Assembly: GCA_020073305.1 (NCBI GenBank)
Contig: JAIQFK010000013.1
Coordinates: forward strand, 62,001-126,000
Source: Terriglobia bacterium
Lineage (GTDB): Bacteria > Acidobacteriota > Terriglobia > Bryobacterales > Bryobacteraceae
DNA length: 64,000 bases
Direction: 5' to 3'
Both the position numbers and the translations under genes were made by a program. Within the stretch, counting starts at the first letter, position 1. Every line of letters starts with the position of its first letter. A model generated the notes under the pieces. It was not told the DNA's origin. It searched no databases and worked only from the letters and a program-made list of their open reading frames with translations. Positions 32,606-40,650 of this stretch are shown here, in pieces.

Positions 32606-34456
32606 CTAGCGGGGCGGTCGAAACGGAACCAGCCGAATCGACCATTGCCGTTCGGATTCGGCATCGATAGGACAAAGACCCCTTGGTGGTTCAGTGGCGG
32701 GCCAGGCGTCCCCGGACCAGCGGTATTCTCCGTAGTCGATTTCCAATGTGGAGCGTCCGAAGAGGCGAAGTTCCGCTTGGCTGCAATGGTGCACCGGCAG
32801 CCAGAAACCGCTGAACCTCCCGTATTCGTGAGTAAACTCGGTCCTTTTCACCCAGAGCGACGGTGAGACCGCGGGAACACCCCGCGAGCGCTTTATGCCG
32901 AAGGTTTCGGCGTCAACCCAGATTCGGCCGCGAAACTGATAACGCTCCGGGAAGTGCGGAACCGCTCCGAAGACATACGCATTTTCCGTCGCGTCGAACT
33001 CGATCAATTGGAATGCATAGTTCTTCCGGTTAATGTCAGTGAGGACGCGGTTTTGCGGCATGGCACTCTGACACTCGGCTTCGAGGATCGGATAGATGAC
33101 GCGTTTCGCAATGAACCGTGAGCCAGTGGATTCGAGAATGCAAAAAGTCTTCTGGCCCGGAGCAGCATAGTCCAGGCGGATCTTTACCTTCGCCCATTTG
33201 TGGAGCCGGCCGTTGCTTGCGCTGTAGATGCGTATGCTGGTCCAGTTTTCCAGATTCGCCTGCTGCCACCGGCCGGCCTGCTCCATGCGGTCGAGGACCA
33301 CCGAGGGAGCCAACTCCGGCGGTGGCGTTGCGGCATGCAGACCGGCGACGAACGACAGTATGAAAAGTGGGAGCATGGCCAGGCTCGCCACAGCCCGCCG
33401 TGCCGCGCGCGGGAACAGGAGTGAGAACAATCCCCCGAGCCATCCGAACCGGTCAGCAGCCCGGCGCTCCACACTGCCGGGCTCGGTGCGCATTTGCCAC
33501 CATAGGAGCGCGACATCCCGCCAGTTGCGTGGATAAAAGCTGTTCTGGACCACGTAATAACAGGAATAGACACATCCTGAACAGTCCCGGCGCGCGTTCT
33601 TGTTCAGGTACTTCCGCTTTTCGCCGAAGTCGGGCTCGAGCACATTCAGCTTGACCGGACTCGGCTTATCCTGACAGAGCCAGAAGTCACCATTCGGCTT
33701 CACGTCGAAGAATTGTTCGCCTGCCAGGCAGCCCCAGTCGAACTTCTCTCGCCGATATTGCCGATCCGCAGCGTCCGCATAAAACGCTGCGGATAACAGC
33801 GTGGCGGAATGACAGTCGCGCAGGTAGCCGGGCTTGGTCTTGATCACCCTGCTGGTCCTAAGCGCACCCTCGCCCACCACCACGGGGTTCAGCCACACGC
33901 GCACTCGGGGGTAGTGTGCGGCGCAGTAATCGAGAATCTCCTGCACCTGGTCGCGATTCGATTCCGAGACGGTCACGTTGATGGTGAGCTTTTTTCCCGG
34001 AGGCAGATTGTCGTTCAGATAGCCGAGTGCGGAGAGGATGGGCGCTCCGACATGACTGAAAGGCAGATCGCTGCCACGAACGCCGTCGAGAGAAATGCCG
34101 ATCTCCTCCACGCCACTCTTCAGCAGCCGCTCATACTTTGCACGAGGCATGGTTCCGTTTGACGTGAGCTTCACATAAAGGCCTTTCGAAGCCGCGTAGT
34201 TGATGATCTCGTCGAAGTCCGGGCGCAACAGCGGCTCGCCGCCCCCACTAATGCTGATGACCGCCACTCCCATGCGGTCGAGCACGTCGATCACACGCTT
34301 GGTGGATGCGGTATCCAGCTCGGCAAACCGGGTCTCGGTCACGTGGCAGAAGCGACATTTCAGATTGCAGCGGTGTGTAATCGCCAGATGCGCGAAGTAC
34401 GGCTGCTTCGGAAAAATCACGTTTCGCAGCGTGCGCCTGATGAATTTGCCAGTCAT
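32606..34456 (-). CDS. Radical SAM/SPASM enzyme fused to a transmembrane segment and an exported LolA-like domain
   Basis: 616 aa in one uninterrupted frame. Residues 1-320 are a radical SAM enzyme: cluster Cys30-x3-Cys34-x2-Cys37 (HRCNLKCRFC), SAM-binding GGGEP at 71-75, TSNG at 98-101, and a SPASM-like auxiliary cysteine set Cys243, Cys261, Cys292, Cys295, Cys299. Residues about 356-376 form one hydrophobic helix after a basic stretch (RAARR), like an internal signal-anchor ending LHAA. Residues 380-616 resemble LolA/outer-membrane lipoprotein-sorting proteins (VVLDRMEQAGRWQQANLENW, VKIRLDYAAPGQKTFCILES, RIWVDAETFGIKRS). ATG at 34456 is preceded by AGGAG at seven bases. I know of no family with this order; a lost stop joining two genes is the main alternative. 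Confidence 0.82.
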   Translation of the reverse strand: MTGKFIRRTLRNVIFPKQPYFAHLAITHRCNLKCRFCHVTETRFAELDTASTKRVIDVLDRMGVAVISISGGGEPLLRPDFDEIINYAASKGLYVKLTSNGTMPRAKYERLLKSGVEEIGISLDGVRGSDLPFSHVGAPILSALGYLNDNLPPGKKLTINVTVSESNRDQVQEILDYCAAHYPRVRVWLNPVVVGEGALRTSRVIKTKPGYLRDCHSATLLSAAFYADAADRQYRREKFDWGCLAGEQFFDVKPNGDFWLCQDKPSPVKLNVLEPDFGEKRKYLNKNARRDCSGCVYSCYYVVQNSFYPRNWRDVALLWWQMRTEPGSVERRAADRFGWLGGLFSLLFPRAARRAVASLAMLPLFILSFVAGLHAATPPPELAPSVVLDRMEQAGRWQQANLENWTSIRIYSASNGRLHKWAKVKIRLDYAAPGQKTFCILESTGSRFIAKRVIYPILEAECQSAMPQNRVLTDINRKNYAFQLIEFDATENAYVFGAVPHFPERYQFRGRIWVDAETFGIKRSRGVPAVSPSLWVKRTEFTHEYGRFSGFWLPVHHCSQAELRLFGRSTLEIDYGEYRWSGDAWPATEPPRGLCPIDAESERQWSIRLVPFRPPR

Positions 34457-34800
34457 ATCAAGTCTCCTCGCCACACGGAGGAAGCAGAACGGGGGCCGCG
34501 CGGGCGCGTCACTGCAAGTGATTGCTCTGAAATGGGAAGCAGGCTCGGGTGCTATTTTGGACGCGGCCGCAGCCGCAATGCGGAGCTGACAACTGGAAGG
34601 AACAGGTGACGGCCGGTCCGCGACTGCCAGCTTCTCCTGGCACTGTCGGCTCTTGCTGGCAGCCCATCACAGCCACGGCGCGGAGCGACGGTCCCGAATT
34701 CTCAATTCCTCAGTGACATGCAAGCTGGGGACGCCCGGTACTCGGAATGCTCTTGCCCCAATGCAGCCCGAGAACGAATCACGGGCAATAGAGGAATACG
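34457..34800. other. 344-base intergenic region between divergent genes
   Basis: It should hold the promoters of the radical SAM fusion gene (minus) and the barrel/CDP-alcohol genes (plus). I checked for a -24/-12 sigma-54 site because a sigma-54 activator is coded nearby, but no site with correct spacing was found (TGGCAC at 34639 is followed by TTGCT with nine instead of five bases between). No small gene with convincing codon structure, no tRNA and no clear repeat was seen. Confidence 0.5.
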
Positions 34801-35283
34801 ATGTGCACAAGAAATTTCGGAACACTTTTGCTGGCGCTGATCCCTGTCGTGGCAACGCCCGGCGAGTCAGAGCAGCCGTACAAAGGGCAGGGTTATGTCT
34901 TCTACGGTCCGGGGCGCGCGCCCGGCGGGGGCACGCTGCAACAAATTGGAGCAGGCGGAGAGGGCTTCCTGTATAAGGGCCTCGGTGCGGGGGCAGAAGT
35001 CGGCTACCTGTACCCGTCCGAAGGCTTCACTTACGGCATCGGCCTTCTTTCGGTGAACGGGTCGTATCATTTCAACCGTAGCCGGCATGCCAAGCTCTCG
35101 CCCTTCGTTACCGGAGGATATTCACTCGCGTTCCGCGGCGGGCACGAGAATCTCTACAACGTCGGCGGCGGAGTGACCTGGTGGATGGCTAGACATGTCG
35201 GCGTCCGGCTGGAATTCCGCGATTACATCTGGTCGGGGGCACAACACTCCCCGCAAGCTCAGTTTGGTTTTTCGTTTCGATGA
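34801..35283 (+). CDS. Small outer-membrane beta-barrel protein
   Basis: 160 aa. Signal peptide FGTLLLALIPVVATPGES, then alternating polar/nonpolar strands with aromatic ends (GYVFYGPG, GEGFLYKGLGAGAEVGYLYPS, TYGIGLLSVNGSYHFN, LSPFVTGGYSLAF, VGGGVTWWMARHVGVRLEFRDYIWSG) and a terminal QFGFSFR strand, the pattern of an eight-stranded OmpA/W-like barrel. AGAGG lies seven bases upstream. It overlaps the next gene by four bases (ATGA), so it is coupled to a CDP-alcohol phosphotransferase. Function unknown. Confidence 0.75.
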   Translation: MCTRNFGTLLLALIPVVATPGESEQPYKGQGYVFYGPGRAPGGGTLQQIGAGGEGFLYKGLGAGAEVGYLYPSEGFTYGIGLLSVNGSYHFNRSRHAKLSPFVTGGYSLAFRGGHENLYNVGGGVTWWMARHVGVRLEFRDYIWSGAQHSPQAQFGFSFR

Positions 35284-35963
35284 ACGGGGCAAATAACATG
35301 ACTACTTTTCAAGATGCGGTGCGTCGTCAAGAGAGTCTTCTGGCGCTCCCGGAACGAAAAGCGCTGCGCTGGCTTGCCTGCCGGATGCCGCGGTGGATCC
35401 ACCCGGATCACCTCACGCTGTTGGGGTTCGCGGCGACGGCTCTGGCGGGGCTCTGCTATGCCGGCGCCCGCTGGTGGGCGCCCTCGCTGCCGCTGGTGAA
35501 CCTATGGCTCGCAGTCAACTGGTTCGGCGACAGTCTTGACGGCACTTTGGCGCGCGTGCGCGGAACGCTGCGGCCACGTTATGGTTTCTACGTCGACCAC
35601 ATGGTGGATGCGTTCGGCGCTGTTTTCCTGATTGGCGGGCTGGCGACTTCCGGCCTGATGAGCGAACGAGTCGCTGTGAGCCTGCTGGTGGCCTTCCTGC
35701 TGCTTGCGATTCATACCTATTTGGCGACCTATACGGATGGCCGTTTCCAACTATCGATTTGGCAGTTCGGCCCAACGGAGCTTCGCATTCTGCTGATCGT
35801 CGGCAACTGTTATGCGTACGCGCGCCCGGTTGTGCGCGTATTCGGGCGGTACTGGCTGTTTTTCGATGTCGCGGGAACTGTGGCGGCGGCTTCCATGTTC
35901 ACAGTGTTGGTGGCGGTGGTGGCGCGTCAAACGGTCCAACTCTATCGCGCCGAGCGAATTTGA
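35280..35963 (+). CDS. CDP-alcohol phosphatidyltransferase family membrane protein
   Basis: 227 aa with about six membrane segments. The catalytic signature is seen as DSLDGTLARVRGTLRPRYGFYVDHMVD: DG-x2-AR, then Gly, then Asp-x3-Asp, with one extra residue in the spacer compared with the textbook motif. These enzymes displace CMP from a CDP-activated lipid or alcohol to make phospholipid head groups or related molecules. The donor and acceptor are unknown. Starts inside the barrel gene stop (ATGA); an internal ATG at 35298 is possible. Its link to a barrel protein and to a divergent LolA-like fusion suggests envelope lipid work. Confidence 0.85.
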   Translation: MNGANNMTTFQDAVRRQESLLALPERKALRWLACRMPRWIHPDHLTLLGFAATALAGLCYAGARWWAPSLPLVNLWLAVNWFGDSLDGTLARVRGTLRPRYGFYVDHMVDAFGAVFLIGGLATSGLMSERVAVSLLVAFLLLAIHTYLATYTDGRFQLSIWQFGPTELRILLIVGNCYAYARPVVRVFGRYWLFFDVAGTVAAASMFTVLVAVVARQTVQLYRAERI

Positions 35964-36037
35964 TGAAGGAGCTGGGTAAGGTTCAACCAGGTCACGGACA
36001 TGACTTCATCCCACCGTTGGGTTGCTGCCCCGCCGTT

Positions 36038-36046
36038 TGAGATAAT
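36038..36046 (+). promoter_or_regulatory. Extended -10 promoter of the response-regulator/kinase operon, probable leaderless start
   Basis: TGA followed by GATAAT, then ten bases to the ATG at 36057. No Shine-Dalgarno in between. Confidence 0.5.
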
Positions 36047-36056
36047 CGGGTCGGCA

Positions 36057-37424
36057 ATGCAAACCAAGTTGTTGATTGTGGACGACGAATTATCGGCCCG
36101 CTACGCCCTGCGCCGGGCGTTTGAGGGCGGTTACCACGTGCTTGAAGCCGGCACCGTCGCCGAAGCGCGTGAACGTCTGGATCAGGATTGCCCTGAGGTT
36201 GTCCTGCTGGACTACAGCCTTCCCGGAGAAGACGGCCTGAGCTTGCTACGCGACACGGCGGGTGTCCCGGAGGCGCCAGCCATCATTATGATTACCGCTC
36301 ACGGCTCCGAACGGGTGGCGGTGGAAGCCATGAAGGCCGGCGCCTATGACTACCTGGCCAAGCCGTATGATCTCGACGAATTGCGACTCCTTGTCGAGCG
36401 CGCCGTGGAACGGCAACAACTGCGCAGCGAAGTACGGGACCTGCGGGAACGGCTGGCTGCCGAAGGGCGGTTCGGGCGCATGATCGGAGCGTCGGCGGTA
36501 ATGCGCGAGCTCTTTATCACCGCTGACCGCGTCGCGCATGCCGATCTGCCTGTACTGCTGCTCGGTGAGAGCGGGACCGGCAAGGACCTGCTAGCCCAGG
36601 AAATTCACGCACGCAGCTCGCGCGTCCATCAGCGCCTGGTCGTGTTGAACTGTGCGGCGCTGCCGGAGACATTGGTGGAGAGCGAACTCTTCGGCTACGA
36701 GCGGGGCGCCTTCACCGGCGCGACGGCTGCACGGGCCGGCAAGTTCGAATTGGCGCATGGCGGCACGCTGTTTCTCGATGAGATCGGGGACATGGCCCCG
36801 GCTACCCAGGCGAAGATTCTGCGCGTAGCCGAGTCCGGAACGGTGGAGCGCCTCGGCGGCGGCACGGTGCGCCAGGTTAACGTCCGCATCCTGGCCGCCA
36901 CGAACCAGGACCTTCCGGCCGCCATCCGTGAGGGACGTTTCCGTCAGGACTTATACTTCCGATTGGCGGGTGTCACCCTGTGCCTGCCACCACTACGGCA
37001 GCGACGCGATGACGTCCCGTTGCTGATTGAACGCTTCTGGGAAGAACTTCGCGGCAAATACAAGCGCAAGGGTCCGGAACTCACCTCCGACGCCATTCTG
37101 CGGCTCGGAGAAGCACCCTGGCCCGGAAATGTGCGCCAGCTCCGTAATAACGTGGAAAAGATCTTTGTCCTGGCGCGGGGAGAAACCGTCACGCGACAGG
37201 ATATTGAGGCTGCGATCGAGCCGGAAGCGGAGGGATCACGCTGCCCAAAGGACATATTGGAAACCAAGGATTACCGCGAGGCCCGTCGCCGCTTTGAGGT
37301 TGCCTACCTGACCTGCAAACTGCAGGAGCATGGCGGAAACGTGACTCGTACCGCGGCCACCATCGGTCTGGAACGGCAAAGTCTTCAGGAGAAGATCCGG
37401 CAGCTGGGAATCTCGAGGACGTGA
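36057..37424 (+). CDS. Sigma-54-dependent response regulator (NtrC family)
   Basis: 455 aa with three domains. Receiver at 1-120: acidic pocket VDDE, phosphoacceptor Asp52 (LLDYSLPG), Lys in LAKPYD. AAA+ activator domain at about 145-380: Walker A GESGTGKD, sigma-54 contact loop GAFTGA, Walker B GTLFLDEIGDM, R-finger region RILAATNQDLPAAIREGRFRQDLYFRL. C-terminal Fis-type helix-turn-helix (NVTRTAATIGLERQSLQEKIRQLGI). It activates RNA polymerase with sigma-54 at -24/-12 promoters. Paired with the kinase coded 27 bases downstream. An upstream-extended frame to 36000 exists but the family start and -10 box favour 36057. Confidence 0.95.
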   Translation: MQTKLLIVDDELSARYALRRAFEGGYHVLEAGTVAEARERLDQDCPEVVLLDYSLPGEDGLSLLRDTAGVPEAPAIIMITAHGSERVAVEAMKAGAYDYLAKPYDLDELRLLVERAVERQQLRSEVRDLRERLAAEGRFGRMIGASAVMRELFITADRVAHADLPVLLLGESGTGKDLLAQEIHARSSRVHQRLVVLNCAALPETLVESELFGYERGAFTGATAARAGKFELAHGGTLFLDEIGDMAPATQAKILRVAESGTVERLGGGTVRQVNVRILAATNQDLPAAIREGRFRQDLYFRLAGVTLCLPPLRQRRDDVPLLIERFWEELRGKYKRKGPELTSDAILRLGEAPWPGNVRQLRNNVEKIFVLARGETVTRQDIEAAIEPEAEGSRCPKDILETKDYREARRRFEVAYLTCKLQEHGGNVTRTAATIGLERQSLQEKIRQLGISRT

Positions 37425-37451
37425 GGCGCGCTCAGCGGCGCAGCTTATCCA

Positions 37452-39428
37452 ATGCTACTGGCCTCCACAATCCGGCTAATGGCATTCGTGCTCGGAGCCG
37501 CCCTGAATATCTTTTTGGCGGTGCTGTTCGCGCGGAAACGGTCTGCGACGCAGCCTGACCGCCTGGCGCTCGTCGCGATTCTGGCGGCCGGCGCGTGGCA
37601 AGCATCCAGCGCCATCGCCACCTTCTACGGCGTCGCCGCTGGCCGCACAAGCACCCTGCTGGTGAGCGGCTTGGATCAAGTGGGGATCGCCGCACTGGCA
37701 GTGATCCCAACGCTCGTGCTGCATCTTGTGACGCTTTGGTCTCGCGTGCGAGTACCGGGGATAGCGGCTGTGTATATCGCGGTTCCGTGGGCCTGGTGGG
37801 CCCTCGAATCCGAACGATTGAAACTCTACGGGTTGTGGCTCGTGGTGGCGTTCATCGCCTCCGCCGCGCTTTGCGCCTGGTCCGCCTGGCGCGGTGGCAC
37901 GCCCGCGTTCATGCGGAGTTTCCTGGCGGCATTTGCTAGCGCGCTTGTCGCCGTGCCGGCCGCAGGTGCTGCCTTCCGCCCGGACTCGGCCGGCGTGGCT
38001 GCCGTTTGCCTTGCGCCGCCGCTGACTGTCACCTGGTGGATCTATCGCTATAATCTGTTCGGCCTCCTTATCCGACCGCGCCTCATCTTCGCGCTGAAGA
38101 TGGGTTTCGTGTTCGGGGTTTACCTCTTGCTCGTCAGAGGGCTGGCAAGCCTTGTGCAGGAGGAGTTCGAGGCCTTCGGCGCGCTCGTGGAGTTGGCGCT
38201 GATATTCGCCGCGGCCATGGTCTGGCTGCCGCTCTATGGCTGGATGAACCGCTTCCTGACGCAGCGCACCACAGTCTACGCGGCGTTCAGCAAGCGGTTG
38301 ATCGAGGAGGCGGCGCGCATCCTGGACATGCCCACCCGCGTGCAGTTCCTGGCCGATGAGGTGGGCCGCACTTTCGGACTGCACAGGACGCTGTTAGTGA
38401 CAGGGGGCGCCGTGCCGCTGATCGGCTACTGCGGCCCGCAGAACGGCGACCAGGCGGGTCGCTGCGCGTGGCACCAGCAGTTGTTCGAGATCGCTCGCGC
38501 ACAGCGTGCTGGGATGGTGAGCACTACTGGCGCCGGTCATCCGGAAATCCGCAGGCAGCTTTCCGCCAACGGCTTCAGCTACGTGTTTGCGCTCTGGTAT
38601 GAAGACCGGTTGAACGGGCTACTTCTGCTGGACACCTCACCCCGCCTTTTTCTGGACTTGGATGAGTCCATCCTCGCCGGCTTGAGCGGTCAGATCTCAC
38701 ATTCGCTGGAGACCGGACGGGTGATCGAGGAAAAGATCGGGCTCGAGCGGAGGCTCGCGCACCAGGAGCATCTGGCCACGCTGGGCCGGGCCGCTGCCAC
38801 CATGGCGCACGAGGTAAGGAATCCTCTCAGTTCCATCAAGACCCTTACGCAATTGATGCGCGAGGATCCGGAAGTGGAGAGCCGCCACTCTCGCGACCTC
38901 GGCTTCATTCTGGGGGAAGTGGACCGTCTGAATCGTACCGTTCAACAGTTGTTGAGCTTCTCGCGGCCCGTGTCCCGGAAGGAAGACGAGGTCCACCTTT
39001 CAGAATTGTTGGAGCGGACGGCCGAAGTGCTGGCGTGCGAATACACCAACGCGGAAATTCGGATCGAGCACTCGATCGAGCCGCAACTGAAACTCCGGAA
39101 AGCCAATGCCGAGGCGCTCCAGCAAGTGGTTCTGAACCTGCTGTTGAACGCGATCCAGGCCTCGCCTGCCGGTTCGGCCGTGAAACTCGAGGCCTCGGCG
39201 ACTGGCGGCAGGATCGCCATAGCGGTGACTGACCAGGGATCCGGGATAACGCCTGAAATTCGCGCGCGCATGTTCCAGCCTTTCTTCACCACTCGGCACA
39301 AGGGGACCGGCCTGGGTCTCGCCATTGTGCGCAAGAACGTAGACGAGATGCGCGGCATTATCGGTGTGGAGAGCCCGGTTGGTGGCAACCGCGGAACGAG
39401 GGTGACCATCACGCTGCCATGCGATTGA
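37452..39428 (+). CDS. Membrane sensor histidine kinase with multi-helix N-terminus and GAF-like domain
   Basis: 658 aa. The first about 240 residues form seven or eight hydrophobic helices, an uncommon integral sensor. A GAF-like region follows (AARILDMPTRVQFLADEVGRTFGLHRTLLV to LDLDESILAGLSGQISHSLE). HisKA: phosphorylated His453 in ATMAHEVRNPLSSIKTLTQLM. HATPase: N box LQQVVLNLLLNAIQASP, G1 VTDQGSGI, F box MFQPFFTT, G2 KGTGLGLAI. Cognate of the preceding sigma-54 regulator. The arrangement recalls the PrsK/PrsR pair of PEP-CTERM/exosortase systems, though no exosortase is present in the window. Overlaps the TPR gene by ten bases. Confidence 0.93.
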   Translation: MLLASTIRLMAFVLGAALNIFLAVLFARKRSATQPDRLALVAILAAGAWQASSAIATFYGVAAGRTSTLLVSGLDQVGIAALAVIPTLVLHLVTLWSRVRVPGIAAVYIAVPWAWWALESERLKLYGLWLVVAFIASAALCAWSAWRGGTPAFMRSFLAAFASALVAVPAAGAAFRPDSAGVAAVCLAPPLTVTWWIYRYNLFGLLIRPRLIFALKMGFVFGVYLLLVRGLASLVQEEFEAFGALVELALIFAAAMVWLPLYGWMNRFLTQRTTVYAAFSKRLIEEAARILDMPTRVQFLADEVGRTFGLHRTLLVTGGAVPLIGYCGPQNGDQAGRCAWHQQLFEIARAQRAGMVSTTGAGHPEIRRQLSANGFSYVFALWYEDRLNGLLLLDTSPRLFLDLDESILAGLSGQISHSLETGRVIEEKIGLERRLAHQEHLATLGRAAATMAHEVRNPLSSIKTLTQLMREDPEVESRHSRDLGFILGEVDRLNRTVQQLLSFSRPVSRKEDEVHLSELLERTAEVLACEYTNAEIRIEHSIEPQLKLRKANAEALQQVVLNLLLNAIQASPAGSAVKLEASATGGRIAIAVTDQGSGITPEIRARMFQPFFTTRHKGTGLGLAIVRKNVDEMRGIIGVESPVGGNRGTRVTITLPCD

Positions 39429-40636
39429 GTCAACGCTTGCCCATTCGACGCTGCCGGGCGCTTCTCCTACTGGCCGCCCTTCAACCGCTGCCGGCTGTCG
39501 CAGGTGACCTGTTCCCACCCGAACAACTGGCGCGCATTCACGAGGGTTTGCGCGACATTTATAATCTCGATCACGAGCGCGCCGCCGCCAACTTCGAACG
39601 CATGATCGCGGACTCGCCGGACGATCCGGCCGGCTACGCCTACCTCGCCACGACGCTGTGGCGCCGGGAACTGAGCGAGAAGCAGGAGTTGAGCATCGAC
39701 CGCTTCGCCGCGTCGGATTTCTTCGCGGAGAAGGCGCGACCTCTGGGGAATGTGGACCCGGTGATGGAAGCGCGTTTCCGTCAACTGAGCGAGGAAGCCA
39801 TCACCCGAGCCAAGCGCCGGCTTAGCCGCACCGCGGACGATAAGACCAGCCTGTTTCTGCTGGGGCTCACTTACCAAAACCTTGCCAGCTTCGAAGTGTC
39901 GTTGAAACGGAATTGGTGGGCGGCGTTCCGCTACGGAACACGGGCGTACGGCTACAACCGGGATCTGTCTCGCGATCCGCAGTTCTATGACGCGCGGCTG
40001 GCGATCGGAGTGTACACCTACGTCGCGGGAAGCCTGGGCTGGAGTGTGAGGTGGCTGGCGCTGCTGATGGGCTACCGGGGCAGCCAGGAGCGCGGCAAAC
40101 AGGAACTTGAGATGGCTGCGCGGCAGGGACAACTGGCGGCGGATGACGCGCGGGTGATTCTGGTTCTGATCCACACCAGGGAGCACGATTACCAGCGAGC
40201 GTACAGTTATCTCGCCGAACTGCTCAAGAAATACCCCCGGAATTACCTGCTGCAACTCGACATGGCAGGAATGGCGCTGCTCATGAAAAATCCGGATCAG
40301 GCCATCAGCACCTATCAGGACATTCTGCGCAAGCATGAAGCTCTGCAGCCCAATTATCAAAAGCTGGAGCGCGCAGCATTGTATAACCGCCTGGGTGTTG
40401 CGTTCCGCGCCAGGAATGACTTATCCGCGTCTTCGGACTGGTTCCGGCGTGCCCTGGCTCAGCCCACGATATCCGTAAATGCGGCGACCCTGGCCCACCT
40501 CGAGCTCGGCAAGACCCTTGATCTGATGGGGCGGCGCGCTGACGCGATTGCCCAGTACCGGATAGCTGCCGCGGCTCCGGATTTTGCAGGCTCGCGTCAG
40601 GAAGCGCAGCGGCTGCTCCACCCACACGTTCGATAA
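39419..40636 (+). CDS. Exported TPR protein of the two-component operon
   Basis: 405 aa. Signal peptide RRCRALLLLAALQPLPAVAG, then helical repeats. Readable TPR-like units include LRDIYNLDHERAAANFERMIADSPDDPAGYAYLATTLW, NYLLQLDMAGMALLMKNPDQAISTYQDILRKHEAL, AALYNRLGVAFRARNDLSASSDWFRRAL and AATLAHLELGKTLDLMGRRADAIAQYRIAAAAPDF. Its start lies inside the kinase stop region, so it is co-translated. It may sense or scaffold envelope components for the kinase, but this is inference. Converges on the Ser/Thr kinase gene with 14 bases between. Confidence 0.82.
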   Translation: MRLSQRLPIRRCRALLLLAALQPLPAVAGDLFPPEQLARIHEGLRDIYNLDHERAAANFERMIADSPDDPAGYAYLATTLWRRELSEKQELSIDRFAASDFFAEKARPLGNVDPVMEARFRQLSEEAITRAKRRLSRTADDKTSLFLLGLTYQNLASFEVSLKRNWWAAFRYGTRAYGYNRDLSRDPQFYDARLAIGVYTYVAGSLGWSVRWLALLMGYRGSQERGKQELEMAARQGQLAADDARVILVLIHTREHDYQRAYSYLAELLKKYPRNYLLQLDMAGMALLMKNPDQAISTYQDILRKHEALQPNYQKLERAALYNRLGVAFRARNDLSASSDWFRRALAQPTISVNAATLAHLELGKTLDLMGRRADAIAQYRIAAAAPDFAGSRQEAQRLLHPHVR

Positions 40637-40650
40637 CACCGGCAACAGCG

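Noticed and set aside
34600-34800. Sigma-54 (-24/-12) promoter for the barrel operon
   Set aside because: TGGCAC and TTGCT are both present near 34639-34660 but nine bases apart instead of the required five, and another GG/GC pair near 34743-34756 is one base off.
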